Notes under the pieces: model-generated
Database searches by the model: none
The model's input: the letters and a program-made list of their open reading frames with translations, nothing else
What the model was told of the DNA's origin: nothing
Made by a program: the position numbers and the translations under genes
From: Seminavis robusta
Taxonomy: Eukaryota; Bacillariophyta; Bacillariophyceae; Naviculales; Naviculaceae
Direction of reading: 5' to 3'
Assembly: GCA_903772945.1 (NCBI GenBank)
Contig: CAICTM010000182.1
Span: 33,726-97,725, forward strand
DNA: 64,000 nucleotides
Shown: piece after piece, positions 41,494 through 52,506 of the stretch
Position numbering within the stretch: the stretch's first letter is position 1
Layout: each line of letters starts with the position of its first letter

Positions 41494-44409
41494 TCAACTC
41501 CTTGCATTGGCCTTGGTGCCATCGTCGCCTCCTTCGCCTTCCGAGTGAGCCAAATCGTGCTCGACAGTTCGAGCACAATCCAGCAGCAGTTGCAACACTT
41601 CGACTCGTTGTCCATGATGTTGACACGCCAAGTGCAACGGAAGTTGCTGCTCTGCATTGGACATCAGCGTTGCTGCGGGAAAGATATCCAAGAGCAACTG
41701 CAATATCTCAAGAGGAGTGCTGGGGCAAGAGCAGGCCGCATGAAGGGGCGTATTGGCTTGTTCATCCGTTTGGAAAATGGCAAGTGGAAACTGTTGCAGC
41801 AAGAACTGAACAACCGTGTAGGACGGTCCATTGGCCAATGCCACGTGCAGAGGCGTTCGTCCGTGCGAATCTTTCAGAAACTCGTTCGTCGTCGTGGGAG
41901 TGACACCACTATGAGCCAACGAAGCATCTTCGTGGTGCGCCGGTGGCTGCTGCTGTTGCCGTTTGGCGAATTGGGAACGACTGCTGGTGGGGACTCCTCC
42001 CATGGAGTGGTCAATGGTATAGGTCCCGCTGCTTTCGGCAGTGGTCGAGATACGGGTGGGAGCATCGGGAAAACTCTGACTGGCGCCGCCACTAAAGTAT
42101 CCTCGAACCATGGCCGTAGTCGTCGGATCGGTTGTTGTTGTCGTGGTCGCGGGAGGTGTTCGTCGTCCGACCGGTTTGGGAGGACGTTGTTTGGCCGCAT
42201 TGGCTTCTTGTTCGGCAGTCGCCGCCGCCGCTGCAGCTTCTTGCTGAGCCTTGAGTTCTTGGGCTTTTCGTTCCTGTTCTGCCGCCGCCCTGCTTTTTTC
42301 ACTGACTTCTAGTTTTTCCATGAGTTTGGCCAACTCTTGTTGCATTTTGGATTGTTGTTCTTGTGCCTCCTTGATTTCTTCCTTTCGTCTATCTTCGGCT
42401 TGTTCGAGCATTTGCATGGCGTGCTGAAGCTGATCTTGAATAGGAGCCCCCACAGAGGACGAGTTGTTCTTATCATTGGGTTTACTAGATGATGCTTTGC
42501 GGGGTGCCGGGTCTCGAATATCCATGAACCGAATGTTGGAATCATCGGTTGCCGGATTGGCTGCTGAAGTGTTGTTATTATTGTCGGTTGTGGTTTGCAT
42601 TGGGTGTTGGAAACTGCTGTCAACGGACGGATCACCTCCTCCTGGCATCCACGCCGTGGAGTCTCCAGTATGCACTTTGGATTCCTGATACAATGGCTGG
42701 GTGTGGTTGTGACTGTGACTCTGATTGTGCGACTGGATGTGGATGTGATGATCAGTATTGGAAGAATGCCTTAGGGAATCAAAGTAGGCATCATCTTCAT
42801 CATCCTCATCCAAGTAGTCTTCGTCAACGAGATCAAATCGACCCGCATGCTGATGACGAGTTTGCTTGTGGTGATGAGTGTCAAATTCGACACTGACGCC
42901 CCTGGACGACGACAGGACACTGGGAGTGTTGATAAAGCTGTTTTGTTGTTGTTGTTGCTGCTGCTGTTGTAGTGTTTCGGGTTTGGGTGGATCGGTGGTG
43001 TTGTTTGCGTTTTGCTGTGTGGCAATATGAATGGCCATGGCGGGCGGTAGATTTTGTGTGTTGACGTTTCCATTGAAAGATCGGGAGCGTCCAATTCCAG
43101 AATCGTTGAGTTGTCGTTTGGCCGCATCAATACTGTTGATGTTGGTGTTGTTTTCGTTGTAGATTCGTTGAGTTTCCTTGTGAAAGCGTTCACTGTCCAA
43201 CTGTGCCTCCTTTTGCTGAATGAGTCTGTCTAGCTCTTTTGCCTTTTCCTCTACATCCAGTTCTTGCTGTTCAAGCAGTTGAAGGGCGGCATCCCGTTCC
43301 TGTTTTGCCAATCGAGTGAGTTGTTGCTCTTGCTCTTCAATCTGTATCTGTCGTTCTTCTTCGGATAGGATTCTCCTCATTTTGTCACTGTCCGAGGTAG
43401 CATTTTGTTTAATGGAGATGTCTGGTTCATATCTGGTGTTTTGCACTTGTTTTAGTTTCTTCTTCTTTTGCTCTGCTGCCTGCCTGTCTGCTTCTTGCTC
43501 GGTTTGTCTGACTTTGAAGGCCAAGTAATCCTTTGCCGTTTTGAACTTTCCAGTAGTATTTTCCTGCAAGTACTTGACAGCTTCTGGGTATGCATCCACT
43601 AAAAGCTGAATGGTAGTATTTGGAGCATTTGCATCACATGCCATGAATAGAGGAGTTTGTCCATCTCTAGTCCTTATTTTGGCACAGGGTGGATTGGCTT
43701 GTAGGAGTAAGCGTGGAATATCGGAAGGGACGCCTTCCATGGAAGCACAGTGGAGCGGAGTTTTTCCACGGTGGTCTCTCTGCGTGGCGACTTTGGAGTT
43801 TTGTTGGAGCAAGAATGCGACCAAGTCAATGCTTCCTTCCGGTCTACAAGCGTGGTGCAACGGCAAACGACCGTCATTGTCAACCTCTGTAAGAGCTTGT
43901 GGATACTGTTGGCACAAATACTGAATGATAGACAAATCGTTCTGAAAGACAATTGACCAGTGCAAAGCCAGTAGAGAATGATGAGGGTCTCGTTGTTGGA
44001 CGCACAGAGGATCCAATTCCACCAGGCGCTGGATTTCTTCTAAGCAAGGATCGCGGGACAAAATCAAACGGCGCAATTGTTCAAAATGCTTTTGGCTCTT
44101 TCCTACATGTACGCCAACGCTGGTAGTGTTGTTAGTAGTGTTGTTAGTGGGAGACTTTTTACCACTACTACTAGTAGTAGCACCAGTAGCGTTAGAAGTA
44201 GCATTGCTGCTCTCTTTGATCAACAGGCGACGGCCAGAAGAAGGACGCGTTGTCATTGTACTAGTAGTAGTAGTAGTAGTAGTAGTAGACAGCTGTAGTA
44301 GAAACGTAGAGGAGCGGTGCTTTTGCTTTAGTAGAGAGAAATCTTGAGTGTCATGGTCGCAACCACAACAAACAATAGAATTCAAAAAAATGATGGTGGA
44401 TTCGTGCAT
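41494..44409 (-). CDS. Ankyrin-repeat protein with central coiled coils, up to 971 aa
   Basis: An open frame from ATG at 44409; an ATG at 44256 (920 aa, before TTRPSSGRRLLIKE, good context) may be the true start, because the first 51 residues are low-complexity. N-terminal ankyrin repeats at about residues 110-275: DNDGRLPLHHACRPEGSIDL, DHRGKTPLHCASMEG, TRDGQTPLFMACDANAP. A charged coiled coil follows (about 325-410, EEERQIQIEEQEQQLTRLAK), then a long Gln/Asn/His-rich disordered region. A second coiled coil at about 645-735 is rich in Glu/Ala/Lys. C-terminal ankyrin repeats are at about 835-945 (DSHGRTPLHVALANG, DEQANTPLHAACSCP, NAEQQLPLHLACQHHG). No signal peptide. Probably a cytosolic scaffold; partner unknown. 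Confidence 0.8.
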   Translation of the reverse strand: MHESTIIFLNSIVCCGCDHDTQDFSLLKQKHRSSTFLLQLSTTTTTTTTSTMTTRPSSGRRLLIKESSNATSNATGATTSSSGKKSPTNNTTNNTTSVGVHVGKSQKHFEQLRRLILSRDPCLEEIQRLVELDPLCVQQRDPHHSLLALHWSIVFQNDLSIIQYLCQQYPQALTEVDNDGRLPLHHACRPEGSIDLVAFLLQQNSKVATQRDHRGKTPLHCASMEGVPSDIPRLLLQANPPCAKIRTRDGQTPLFMACDANAPNTTIQLLVDAYPEAVKYLQENTTGKFKTAKDYLAFKVRQTEQEADRQAAEQKKKKLKQVQNTRYEPDISIKQNATSDSDKMRRILSEEERQIQIEEQEQQLTRLAKQERDAALQLLEQQELDVEEKAKELDRLIQQKEAQLDSERFHKETQRIYNENNTNINSIDAAKRQLNDSGIGRSRSFNGNVNTQNLPPAMAIHIATQQNANNTTDPPKPETLQQQQQQQQQNSFINTPSVLSSSRGVSVEFDTHHHKQTRHQHAGRFDLVDEDYLDEDDEDDAYFDSLRHSSNTDHHIHIQSHNQSHSHNHTQPLYQESKVHTGDSTAWMPGGGDPSVDSSFQHPMQTTTDNNNNTSAANPATDDSNIRFMDIRDPAPRKASSSKPNDKNNSSSVGAPIQDQLQHAMQMLEQAEDRRKEEIKEAQEQQSKMQQELAKLMEKLEVSEKSRAAAEQERKAQELKAQQEAAAAAATAEQEANAAKQRPPKPVGRRTPPATTTTTTDPTTTAMVRGYFSGGASQSFPDAPTRISTTAESSGTYTIDHSMGGVPTSSRSQFAKRQQQQPPAHHEDASLAHSGVTPTTTNEFLKDSHGRTPLHVALANGPSYTVVQFLLQQFPLAIFQTDEQANTPLHAACSCPSTPLEILQLLLDIFPAATLMSNAEQQLPLHLACQHHGQRVEVLQLLLDCARTVEHDLAHSEGEGGDDGTKANARS

Positions 44410-44855
44410 CCTTTGGTTTCGAATGAGGAGAGACGGGCGTTCAGACGTTAAACATATCTAAGTCTTTGTTTTCAAAAGCCTTTCTATTGTTTCTATTCAA
44501 AGAATGAAATGACTGTCGCATGACGTAAGCAAATGGAGAGCGAGGTTCAGGTGCTCACATTTTGCTTTCATTTCCGGTCTAGCTACATACATGTATCATA
44601 GATGGCACAGTCGCACGGCTGGACTGGCACTCACCATGTACCGGCATATGTAGTATTTGATTGGGTATCGTACAGTACCGGTACCTTGTGGATTGATTTG
44701 ATTTGATTCGATTCACTCCATAGATGCCACTCGTTTCATTACTTCCTCAGGGAGACAGAACTGACAATGACAGGTTTTTTTTGCAGCTGGTCTGCCAACA
44801 CAACCAACTTTTCACCGCTGGTATTATGCTGGAAGCTACATTCGATTCGATTCCC

Positions 44856-44886
44856 TACCGGTACCGGTACCGGTACCGGTACCGTA
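44856..44886. repeat. (ACCGGT)n palindromic microsatellite
   Basis: Five near-perfect TACCGG units in a row; the whole array is its own reverse complement. Confidence 0.9.
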
Positions 44887-45728
44887 GCTACATGGAGCAC
44901 ACGGTCACATTTTTCACCCTCATGCATTCTGTATTACAATTGTACCGACGATAATGTATACCGTACTGATACCAGTATTCCGGGTGGGAACGTCCACAAA
45001 AACACGACAAGTCAACTGTACTCGTACCGGTACCGTACTGCTTTGTATCACTACATGTACTAGCATATTACTGGTGTTGGTACCGGTACAATTCTTGGAA
45101 GGAATCGAGACTGCCCGAATCGAATCTCTTGCGCCCTCGTTCGGTGATGTATCGATAGTCGGAGAGCCACCACGCCCAGTTGCCATGGGTCGAGTGAATA
45201 TTGCCCGCTACAGCACAGTTTCCAACAAGGGAACATCTCGCACCTCGCACCGTACAAGATCAAAGACATTATTGATGGGACGGTCCTTGTTGTCCAATCG
45301 TTGAAACTGCTCCTTATTGAGGTATTAATACATGTACGGAAGTTCACACGTGCACAAAGGCGGCACGAGGATTCTGCTGGTGGTGTATGGTCGATTTCGA
45401 AGGAATACCGTCATGGCTTGGAGCATTCACATTGGATAACGGTACCAAATTGAGGATATAGCCTCCCGGCATACCTACGACTGTACAGCTACAGCTACAG
45501 CTGCGGAGCGACGCGACCACTTCAATCGTTTCTCCCTCCAAACGCCGTACCGCACCTTGTCTTCTGGGGTCTCATCTACTAGTAAGCTAGACTACTAGCC
45601 AAGAAGAAAGGTTCCAAGACAAAATTAGACCTGGCTGGCATCCACTACATGTATGATACCGGTAGTGCCCACGTAGATACAGTACCCCATTGGCATCGGC
45701 AACGATCATGGCAATTTACAATCTCCAA

Positions 45729-45758
45729 GAGTCGAGTCGAGTCGAGTCGAGTCGAGTC
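45729..45758. repeat. (GAGTC)6 microsatellite
   Basis: Six perfect five-base units. Confidence 0.9.
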
Positions 45759-47692
45759 TTTGTTCTCGAATTGATTTGCGTTGCCGAATGATGATTCGAA
45801 TAAACTCGGCTCGGCTAACCTTCCCGGGCGGTGCGGAAGCCAGGCAGATGTCAGAAAGAGGATTCCGTAGCTAATCGAACATACCGAGACCTTCCTCGTG
45901 AACTCCACACCGGCAGAGCAGAGCAAAGTAAAGCCAAGGATCAGGAGGATCAGAGTGCAAGTGAGAACCAACGTGAGTCTGTTCTGCGATTGCTATGCTA
46001 TCTTCATCCATGTGCCCGTAGGTAGGAGGACAGCAGATGACGTTCTATATACTAGTACGTATTCATTGTTGGACGCGTATGTGCATTCAGGACTTGTGAC
46101 CAGCTTTCTTGTTTCTGTGGTACTAGTATGGGTCACATTCACATTCGAGACGTGACGACCACCATTTGGCGTTCGAACTGGACGACGACGAGGACGACGA
46201 TTGAGTGGACAGTCTCGAGGATGCACCTGTCACTGGGGACAGATCATTCTGCTTGGACGTTCCAATTGATGGAGCTACTAAGTAAACATCATGGCACTGC
46301 CTGAAACCCAAGGCTAGTTCGCATAGACAGAGGGTCTTCATCGGCTTGGACGACCCGTTTTTCCTTCAGCGCGTGCTGGAACGCTATTTATCGTAATGAC
46401 ATGGCGGAACTTGAAGCAGCTCGAAAAGGGGATGCAGGGATGCAGACACTTTTGTTGCCAAATTGGCTGTCTGAGGAGTCCGTAGTTACTACCGTATGCA
46501 CGTTGCCTGTGGGGCTGAATCTGGGGCAACTCTGTCGAAGGAGGCTCATCTCTCGACCCCAAACCTCCTGCTATCACGGCAGTTTAGGTTGTAGTTGCAT
46601 TTAACCAGCCATCGGTGGATGTAAATGTAGGATGAGCACGTTGCAATGAAGGTGTCATCGCCGTGGCTGCATGCAGTGACGACTTATGTGCGGTAGAGTT
46701 GCACCTGCCGCCCTCCCCGTGCCTACGTACCTTGCCTACAACAAAGTTCATGGCGTTGCTTGTACAGAATACAGATACTGTCGACCGGGGCTGCGGCGCA
46801 GCGTCAGCGGTGAAGCCACAAGGAGCTACCGGTACTGGTAGCGACTACGCATCGGTGCCATGAAATCATGGTCTTCATAGTCTTTGTCTAGCTAGAGATG
46901 CCCTGGCCCTAAGTCGCTTCACCACGGGTGGATTGTGCCATGGCTAGCTATGATCTGGGGAGGTGCCAAGGCTTCGGTGGTCTTGCAGACCGATGAGAGC
47001 ACTGGAGAGGCAGGGAGTCCTCGATTTTTTTTTTTAAATCACAGCAACGCAGATGAGCGAATACACCAAGAGTCTCGCCATCACAGATATGAGCCAGTAT
47101 ACGATGGGACTGTCACTCAGCCAGGTAAGCATCATTTGCATTACAGCCAGCAATTTTTCAGTCCACTCAAAGCTGGCTGACAAGGCTGCAAGACAAGGGT
47201 AGATCCTGCAACCGACTACGACTGCAGTTCCAGCTCTTCCGGTATACTCGTTCATGCTGACCGTAATTACCACGGTCTCTTCGACAAGCCAGCCACTGGC
47301 ACCTGCAATATTGATGGAAGTGTTGCCACTTGCGAGTGAATGACGGAGCAGCTGCTATCTACTATCACGAGAACGTTGGCTTTGCTTTGACGGCCTTGCG
47401 GCCAATTCTATAGTACCAGTTGGCTGGGGGGACATGAATAGCTCATCAATACTTAGTTTTTAGCTATCTATTACCAATTGCCTAATTGATAGAAGTCCTA
47501 TAGGATTCTGCCTAATTTACACCATATCTCCATTGGGACTCGTTCCATCAGCTATCCGGATAGTGGCTACTAGTACAGGAGACGGTGGACCATGCTGGAG
47601 CCATCATGGATTTGCCCATGGGGCATACCGTACCGGTATGTTGCCACAACACCGGCAGCCTGAGCTGGTAGTGGGTTTTTTGGGGGGTTGGT

Positions 47693-47878
47693 TTGGAAAG
47701 GGGGGCCCATTCAAAGTGCACAGACGGGCATCAAGATGGAATATTTCTCGACGCAGCTCTTCGCCACACAGTCTCCACCGAAGTGGTGACCATGTTACTC
47801 TCGCGGAGTCCATCAGTGCTTTTGCTTATCAACATGGGTGATATTGATTTCTTGTTTGAGCAAGTCAAACAGGGCTAG
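47693..47878 (+). pseudogene. Possible ankyrin-repeat remnant
   Basis: The translated frame contains FLDAALRHTVSTEVVTMLL followed by SRSPSVLL, resembling one ankyrin repeat of the type common in diatom ankyrin families. There is no ATG and no flanking repeats. Could be chance. Confidence 0.2.
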
Positions 47879-48729
47879 TAAATTTATAGAGATTCTATAA
47901 AAGTACAGTCCATGAGAGACAGCCAAAGGAAGCTTAGAAGAGTTTGGAACCAAGGGGAGGTTCACAAAGAATTCAACGACGTGCATGAGATGCATGCAAG
48001 CAGTCAGAATCAAGTCAATGAAAGCCCGCATAGCTGTCAGAAGGACTCGACTCGACTCAACCATCTGGGCAGAGTGGGCTTCTAGCTAGCTACGGTGGAC
48101 GATGCTGGAGCCATGGACTGAAAATTGGACAACATGATGTGATCACACGGGGTACCTCCTCTAGATTCCTAATACATCCTTGCCATTTCTTTTGTGCTTG
48201 TTGTGCTTGGCCAAAACTTGCTTGGCCAAAACTTGCTTGGCTTGGCCAAACAATTGATAAGGTTAGAGAAGGTGGGAAAGAAATCCTGGAAGATCTTTGG
48301 ATCTGTTCACACTTCAGTCCACAGTTACAGTTGAAGCAAGTCGAGCGGTTCCACGCACATCTGACCTCAATTGCTGAAAATGGGGTGCAGCCTCACAATT
48401 TTGAATTTTTACTAAACATCAAGGGAAGCAAAAAATTCGGACCTGGCAAATCCACCACCGCAAGACTTAGATCTCATTCTTGGAGGATCTTTTTCCATTC
48501 GTGATCTCGTAAATCTTTCCAAGGAGGTGCCAGGGAAGCACGGGACCGGCTACTAGTTGCCATCTTCAGATTCTCAGATCCAACTTGACTTTGCAACCGG
48601 CACATCGTACCGGTACATGTCCAAGTGCGACAGCCAACAGCAGCAACAATTTGAGCCCAGCGTTACCAGTACCATACCCCAACGCAACCTCCCATAATTT
48701 TGACCTTGGCTCATTCTGAAACACTGAAA

Positions 48730-49944
48730 ATGAAGTTCTTCCAGAAAAGCAAAGGCAAAGCTAAGGGCAAGGGAAAAGCCAAGGGTCTACCAGTAACTAC
48801 TGTGGAGGAAGCGAGTGAGAACGTCAGTGAGCCTCGTACTAGTAGTACCACTAGTACATGTACTAGTACAACCAATGACGCTACCGGTACCACCACGAAT
48901 AAAACTAATAATAATATTAGTAGGTTTGAAGACAAGTGGGATGCGGAGAGAGTGGTTCAGGTGGCTGAGCGCTGGGGATTGACGGACGAAGAAACGAGCC
49001 AACTCGAGGAACTACGAGACCGCGTTGCCGATGTGCGTCACGAGATGAATGATCCCCAAGAAGTCGTGCGCTTCCTGCGGGATGCCAAAACGATCAAGGA
49101 CGCCGAGAAGATGTTTCGTACATTTATCGAGTTTCGACGCAACGAAATGGATACCATTCTCGACGACTTTCAGCCCCATCCGCTCCTCAAGAGTCACTTG
49201 CCAATGACGCTGCTCAATGCCCAAGATAAGGACGGCGACGGAATCTGGATCGAACGACCAGGTGCTGCCGACCTGTACGGACTCTACGAACGCTTTGGAA
49301 AGGACGACCTCTTAAAGTATGCTCTCTATGTAAGAGAACAAGCCACCAAGACACAACGCTACCGAGATCACCAAGCCAAGCACGATTGCAACCCAAAACT
49401 CGTATGTATCGTTGACGTACAAGGACTCAACCGGAGACACATGCGGCCGGCCTTGCTCCCCATTCTGGCCCATGCCATTCAAGTCATTCAAGACTACTAC
49501 TGCGGATACATCAAGAAAATCATTGTCATCAGGGAACCTGCACTCTTTCGAATCTTTTGGAGCATGATCAAGGGATTCTTCAACCAGAACATGAAGGATC
49601 TCATGGTATTTGCAGGATCTGACTACGAAAGGGTCCTGGCTGAATACATTGACGACTTGGAAGAAGCTTTGCCGCCCTGCATTCTACCTCAGGGACGTGG
49701 AACCGTCGCCGAGGGAATGCCTCAGCGCATCGAGGGCGGTCCATGGTTGCCGTCTGAAGCAGCTCCGCTGGATAAACAACTCAAGGACAACGGAACATAC
49801 GACTCTACAACTTCCATGACGGAGGATTGCTCGTGGGCATCCTTGTCCGAACACCAAGACTTCGACTTGCAACAACCTTTTGAACACGAAACACCCGTGC
49901 GAGTCAATGTCCAGGGGCGTCTATTGCTGAACGGCTCCTTCTAA
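48730..49944 (+). CDS. CRAL-TRIO (Sec14-like) lipid-binding protein, 404 aa
   Basis: The ATG at 48730 is chosen (MKFFQKSKGKAKGKG); the frame opens slightly upstream without an ATG. A Lys-rich N-terminus and a Ser/Thr/Asn linker (encoded by ACTAGTAC-type repeats) precede an N-terminal helical lobe containing DPQEVVRFLRDAKTIKDAEK and FIEFRRNEMDTI (about residues 70-145), typical of CRAL-TRIO-N. The CRAL-TRIO lobe follows at about 150-325, with GDGIWIERPGAADLYGLYER, LVCIVDVQGLNRRHMRPALL, IKKIIVIREPALFRIFWSMI and FAGSDYERVLAEYID. These fit the Sec14 fold that carries phosphoinositide, phosphatidylcholine or isoprenoid ligands. No signal peptide; cytosolic or membrane-peripheral. The C-terminal 70 residues are acidic and disordered. 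Confidence 0.85.
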   Translation: MKFFQKSKGKAKGKGKAKGLPVTTVEEASENVSEPRTSSTTSTCTSTTNDATGTTTNKTNNNISRFEDKWDAERVVQVAERWGLTDEETSQLEELRDRVADVRHEMNDPQEVVRFLRDAKTIKDAEKMFRTFIEFRRNEMDTILDDFQPHPLLKSHLPMTLLNAQDKDGDGIWIERPGAADLYGLYERFGKDDLLKYALYVREQATKTQRYRDHQAKHDCNPKLVCIVDVQGLNRRHMRPALLPILAHAIQVIQDYYCGYIKKIIVIREPALFRIFWSMIKGFFNQNMKDLMVFAGSDYERVLAEYIDDLEEALPPCILPQGRGTVAEGMPQRIEGGPWLPSEAAPLDKQLKDNGTYDSTTSMTEDCSWASLSEHQDFDLQQPFEHETPVRVNVQGRLLLNGSF

Positions 49945-51066
49945 TACAGTACCGGTAATACAGTACTAGTAGAATAGACCAAAGCTGGCTGTTTGGCACA
50001 TGCCAGTGGATAGGTACCGTACAGCAGTCATAATATTTTATTAATACGACACTGTAACATACCGGTAGCCCATCTTTTATTCAAAAGAACCAGGAGCTGG
50101 TGGGTGACGAAAACTTGTGGCAAGCAACCAAGCAAGTCGTCACTCATAACTGCTCCACGGCCCACCTCGTCACCGTAGCCAGCTACTTCTATAGAGAATA
50201 TTGGGATCCAGGGAGGCATGTCAACGGAACGGAACTTCTGCAATTCAAGTAGCCGCAACTCTTATTTGTCCGGTTTGCTTGCTTCTCGTCTATGAAGGCC
50301 CGCGATCGCTAGTTATTGATCAAGGCCGACAAAAACTAGCTACCGGTAGCTAGCTAGCTAGAGTACGAGTAAACCCAGAGCTGTTACCTTCAGACCGCAT
50401 CCCAACAGTTGCTGAACTGCCCCTGAGCAGTTGCTGAACTGTCGGCAACGCCATCATCATCTATCCGGCCAGCTATCTGACAGGCTGTGACACGGCTGGC
50501 CAGTGGCCACCAGGAGCGAGTGCAGCGTCGGTACAGAAAGCAGAGGTACCAGCACACCCTACCGGTACTGGTACACATAACGTGCGTTGTGCTTTTCAAA
50601 ATCCCTGGGGCAGCCGTTTTGAAGTTTTACAGTGTACGTCGGAGAACAAGCCTTTTAAATTAATTTCAATTGCGGGACGCAACAACAAGAAGCCAATAAA
50701 GAATGCTCTACGGTACGGAAGTGAAACGGGTACATGTAGACCCTCTACTTATGATAGCTGCTGTGCATGCATGTAAGAGACGCACTAGACTACTCCTAGC
50801 TCGTAATTTATTTGACCAGTATCGGAACAGCTAATGACCGGAAGCCTCCGTACCGGTACAGCCTTTTTTAGATTGGGCCTATTAATAACTACTGTAGAGG
50901 GTGTCTAGAAGGGGGGCTTGGGGGTCCTCTACATTCTACATGCAGCTACATGGGGCCCTAGCTAGACTAGTAGCTGCGCTGGAGATTCGATTCTTTTTGT
51001 ATGGGCTCACAATTTCAATTTGCAAACTCTGTTTGCCTCCAGCGACGTCTCCAATCATAGATCAAC
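49945..51066. other. Intergenic, no supported gene
   Basis: Contains TACCGGTAGC and CTAGCTAGCTAG words (about 50340-50362) and a duplicated CAGTTGCTGAACTG word at about 50404-50439 (CCCCTGAGCAGTTGCTGAAC). Nothing coding is supported. Confidence 0.6.
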
Positions 51067-51597
51067 ATGAATATCGTGGCAACTCCAATATCAACTACCT
51101 GTACTGATACGTGGTCCAGTGACGACCTATGTCTCCCCATAGATGTTGTTGATCCCTTCCATGAGATGAGTGGTGATCCCGTTACGCTACCGGTAGTTAT
51201 TAGTACCGGTAGAGGTACCGGTAGCCCCCAAGGGAGACGAGTCAGTGGTGCGCCCACATGTACTGGTACTGGTACTGGTACTGGTACTGATATAAATAGT
51301 ACTGGCGGCACCAGGTTGTCGAAGCGAGCAGCTCGAATCAAGAAGCAGCACTCTCAGATTCAACGAGAGCGAAGTTTCCGACGTGCCAAATCCATGGACG
51401 CTGGAACTGCCGTGAAACGTAGCAGCAAGAAAAGCAAGGCTGAGGACTGCTCCCAAGAAGCCATGTCTGTGTCTACATGTACTCGCCCTTTGGCGGAACG
51501 AACCCCGTCCTCTTCTTCGTCCGCGTCGTCGAAATCCCTGTTATCGCGTGGGAAAAGCCGTCGTGGAAAGGATAGCCGAAGAATGAGCTGCGTTTAG
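51067..51597 (+). CDS. Small Ser/Thr-rich/basic protein, paralog 3 (RAARIxKQH family), 176 aa
   Basis: An ATG-started frame. The N-terminal part is acidic with DTWSSDDLCLPIDVVDPFHE; a Gly/Thr linker is encoded by a TACTGG microsatellite (TGTGTGTGT). The central block GTRLSKRAARIKKQHSQIQR followed by ERSFRRAKS corresponds to KIARRAARIHKQHQESQ in the proteins at 4.6 and 6.7 kb. The C-terminus is Ser-rich and basic (SLLSRGKSRRGKDSRRM). The shared architecture (acidic, Trp-Ser-Asp motif, then a basic helix) supports a family. No known domain; perhaps nuclear. Confidence 0.55.
   Translation: MNIVATPISTTCTDTWSSDDLCLPIDVVDPFHEMSGDPVTLPVVISTGRGTGSPQGRRVSGAPTCTGTGTGTGTDINSTGGTRLSKRAARIKKQHSQIQRERSFRRAKSMDAGTAVKRSSKKSKAEDCSQEAMSVSTCTRPLAERTPSSSSSASSKSLLSRGKSRRGKDSRRMSCV
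51258..51289. repeat. (TACTGG)n microsatellite inside a coding region
   Basis: Five tandem six-base units in frame, coding alternating Thr-Gly. Confidence 0.85.
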
Positions 51598-52506
51598 TTA
51601 CTACAGTACCAGGTACATGTAGTAGCCTCTCACCATTTCGTTTGCAGATGCTATGCTTCACCATGGCGCGTCCATCCATCCGATTAGATGATTGAAGCAA
51701 CGATTCATCATTCATTTTACGTTTCGGATTCGATTCGAATCATTCCTTTGAGAGTTGATAATGTATTAGAGATACGTTTTTTGCAGAGTTTTGTAAGCTT
51801 TCTCTCTTTTAGCCAGATACATACTCTACTTACTCTGGACCAACTATTACTAATAGGTAGGCAGCACTCTGGTGGGTCTCCCTGGGTCGAGGACAAGAAA
51901 GCAAGAAAGTGAAATGCCGTTTGTGGGTGTGGTGGTAGGGTCAAATCCCCCCCCCCCACGTGCCTTTAGTCATTACACCACTGACTTCATCAAGAGATTA
52001 TCCTTAACACTATATTTATAAAAGATTCCTGTCTGTAAAAATGTACAAGAGCCTACGAGGATTTATTCTCAGTGCTCGATGTCTTCCTTTCTGGCACTGT
52101 TTCCAAAGGCGTTAACTCTATGAAATGACCGAAGTCTAGTCAAAAATCGTTCATTTCCCCAAAGCCATAAGAAACGCCACGTGGGCAGTACCGCTACAGT
52201 CTAAGAAGGCCCCAGGAACCAACAGCCAATGGCCAACAGCCTTTTACCTCGAGTGTCCATAAATAAATAGTCACTCGAAACACAAAGTGACCCAACTCCA
52301 CGCAACAGCCACAAAACAGCCGCCACTGTAACAGCAACAACGAACCCCACAGCCCACAGCCACCCCAACCAGCGGTGATAAAACATAAAAACAGGTACTG
52401 GAGTGGTATATTGCTATAGCTAGCTAGTATCATCATTTATTTTGTTTCTCTTGATCGACCGCCGACAATAGATAGATATCATAGCCACCGCAAGTCTACA
52501 TACAAC
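51598..52506. other. Intergenic, no supported gene
   Basis: Contains CGGATTCGATTCGAATC near 51723, a run of 11 C at about 51948-51958, and the presumed promoter of the STAND ATPase gene. Open frames seen on the minus strand at 52194-52436 lack convincing starts or domains. Confidence 0.6.

Larger units (their letters stand above)
44410..48729. other. 4.3-kb gene-poor, microsatellite-rich region
   Basis: No complete gene supported. Contains (ACCGGT)n at 44856-44886 and (GAGTC)6 at 45729-45758. The word GGTGGACNATGCTGGAGCCAT is duplicated (about 47584 and 48093), and TTGCTTGGCCAAAAC is tandemly repeated near 48205-48240. A possible ankyrin remnant lies at about 47700-47875 (DAALRHTVSTEVVTMLLSRS), without an ATG. 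Confidence 0.5.

Noticed and set aside
41371-42312. 313-codon plus-strand frame
   Set aside because: Antisense to the C-terminal ankyrin repeats and second coiled coil of the ankyrin gene; the Gly/Arg/Ser-rich product is typical of a shadow frame.
45645-45971. Minus-strand frame with a signal-peptide-like start
   Set aside because: The frame begins at TTG with no suitable ATG, and part of it is simply the GAGTC microsatellite.
48139-48504. 121-codon plus-strand frame
   Set aside because: Starts at GTG, includes a tandem TTGCTTGGCCAAAAC repeat, and has no recognisable content.
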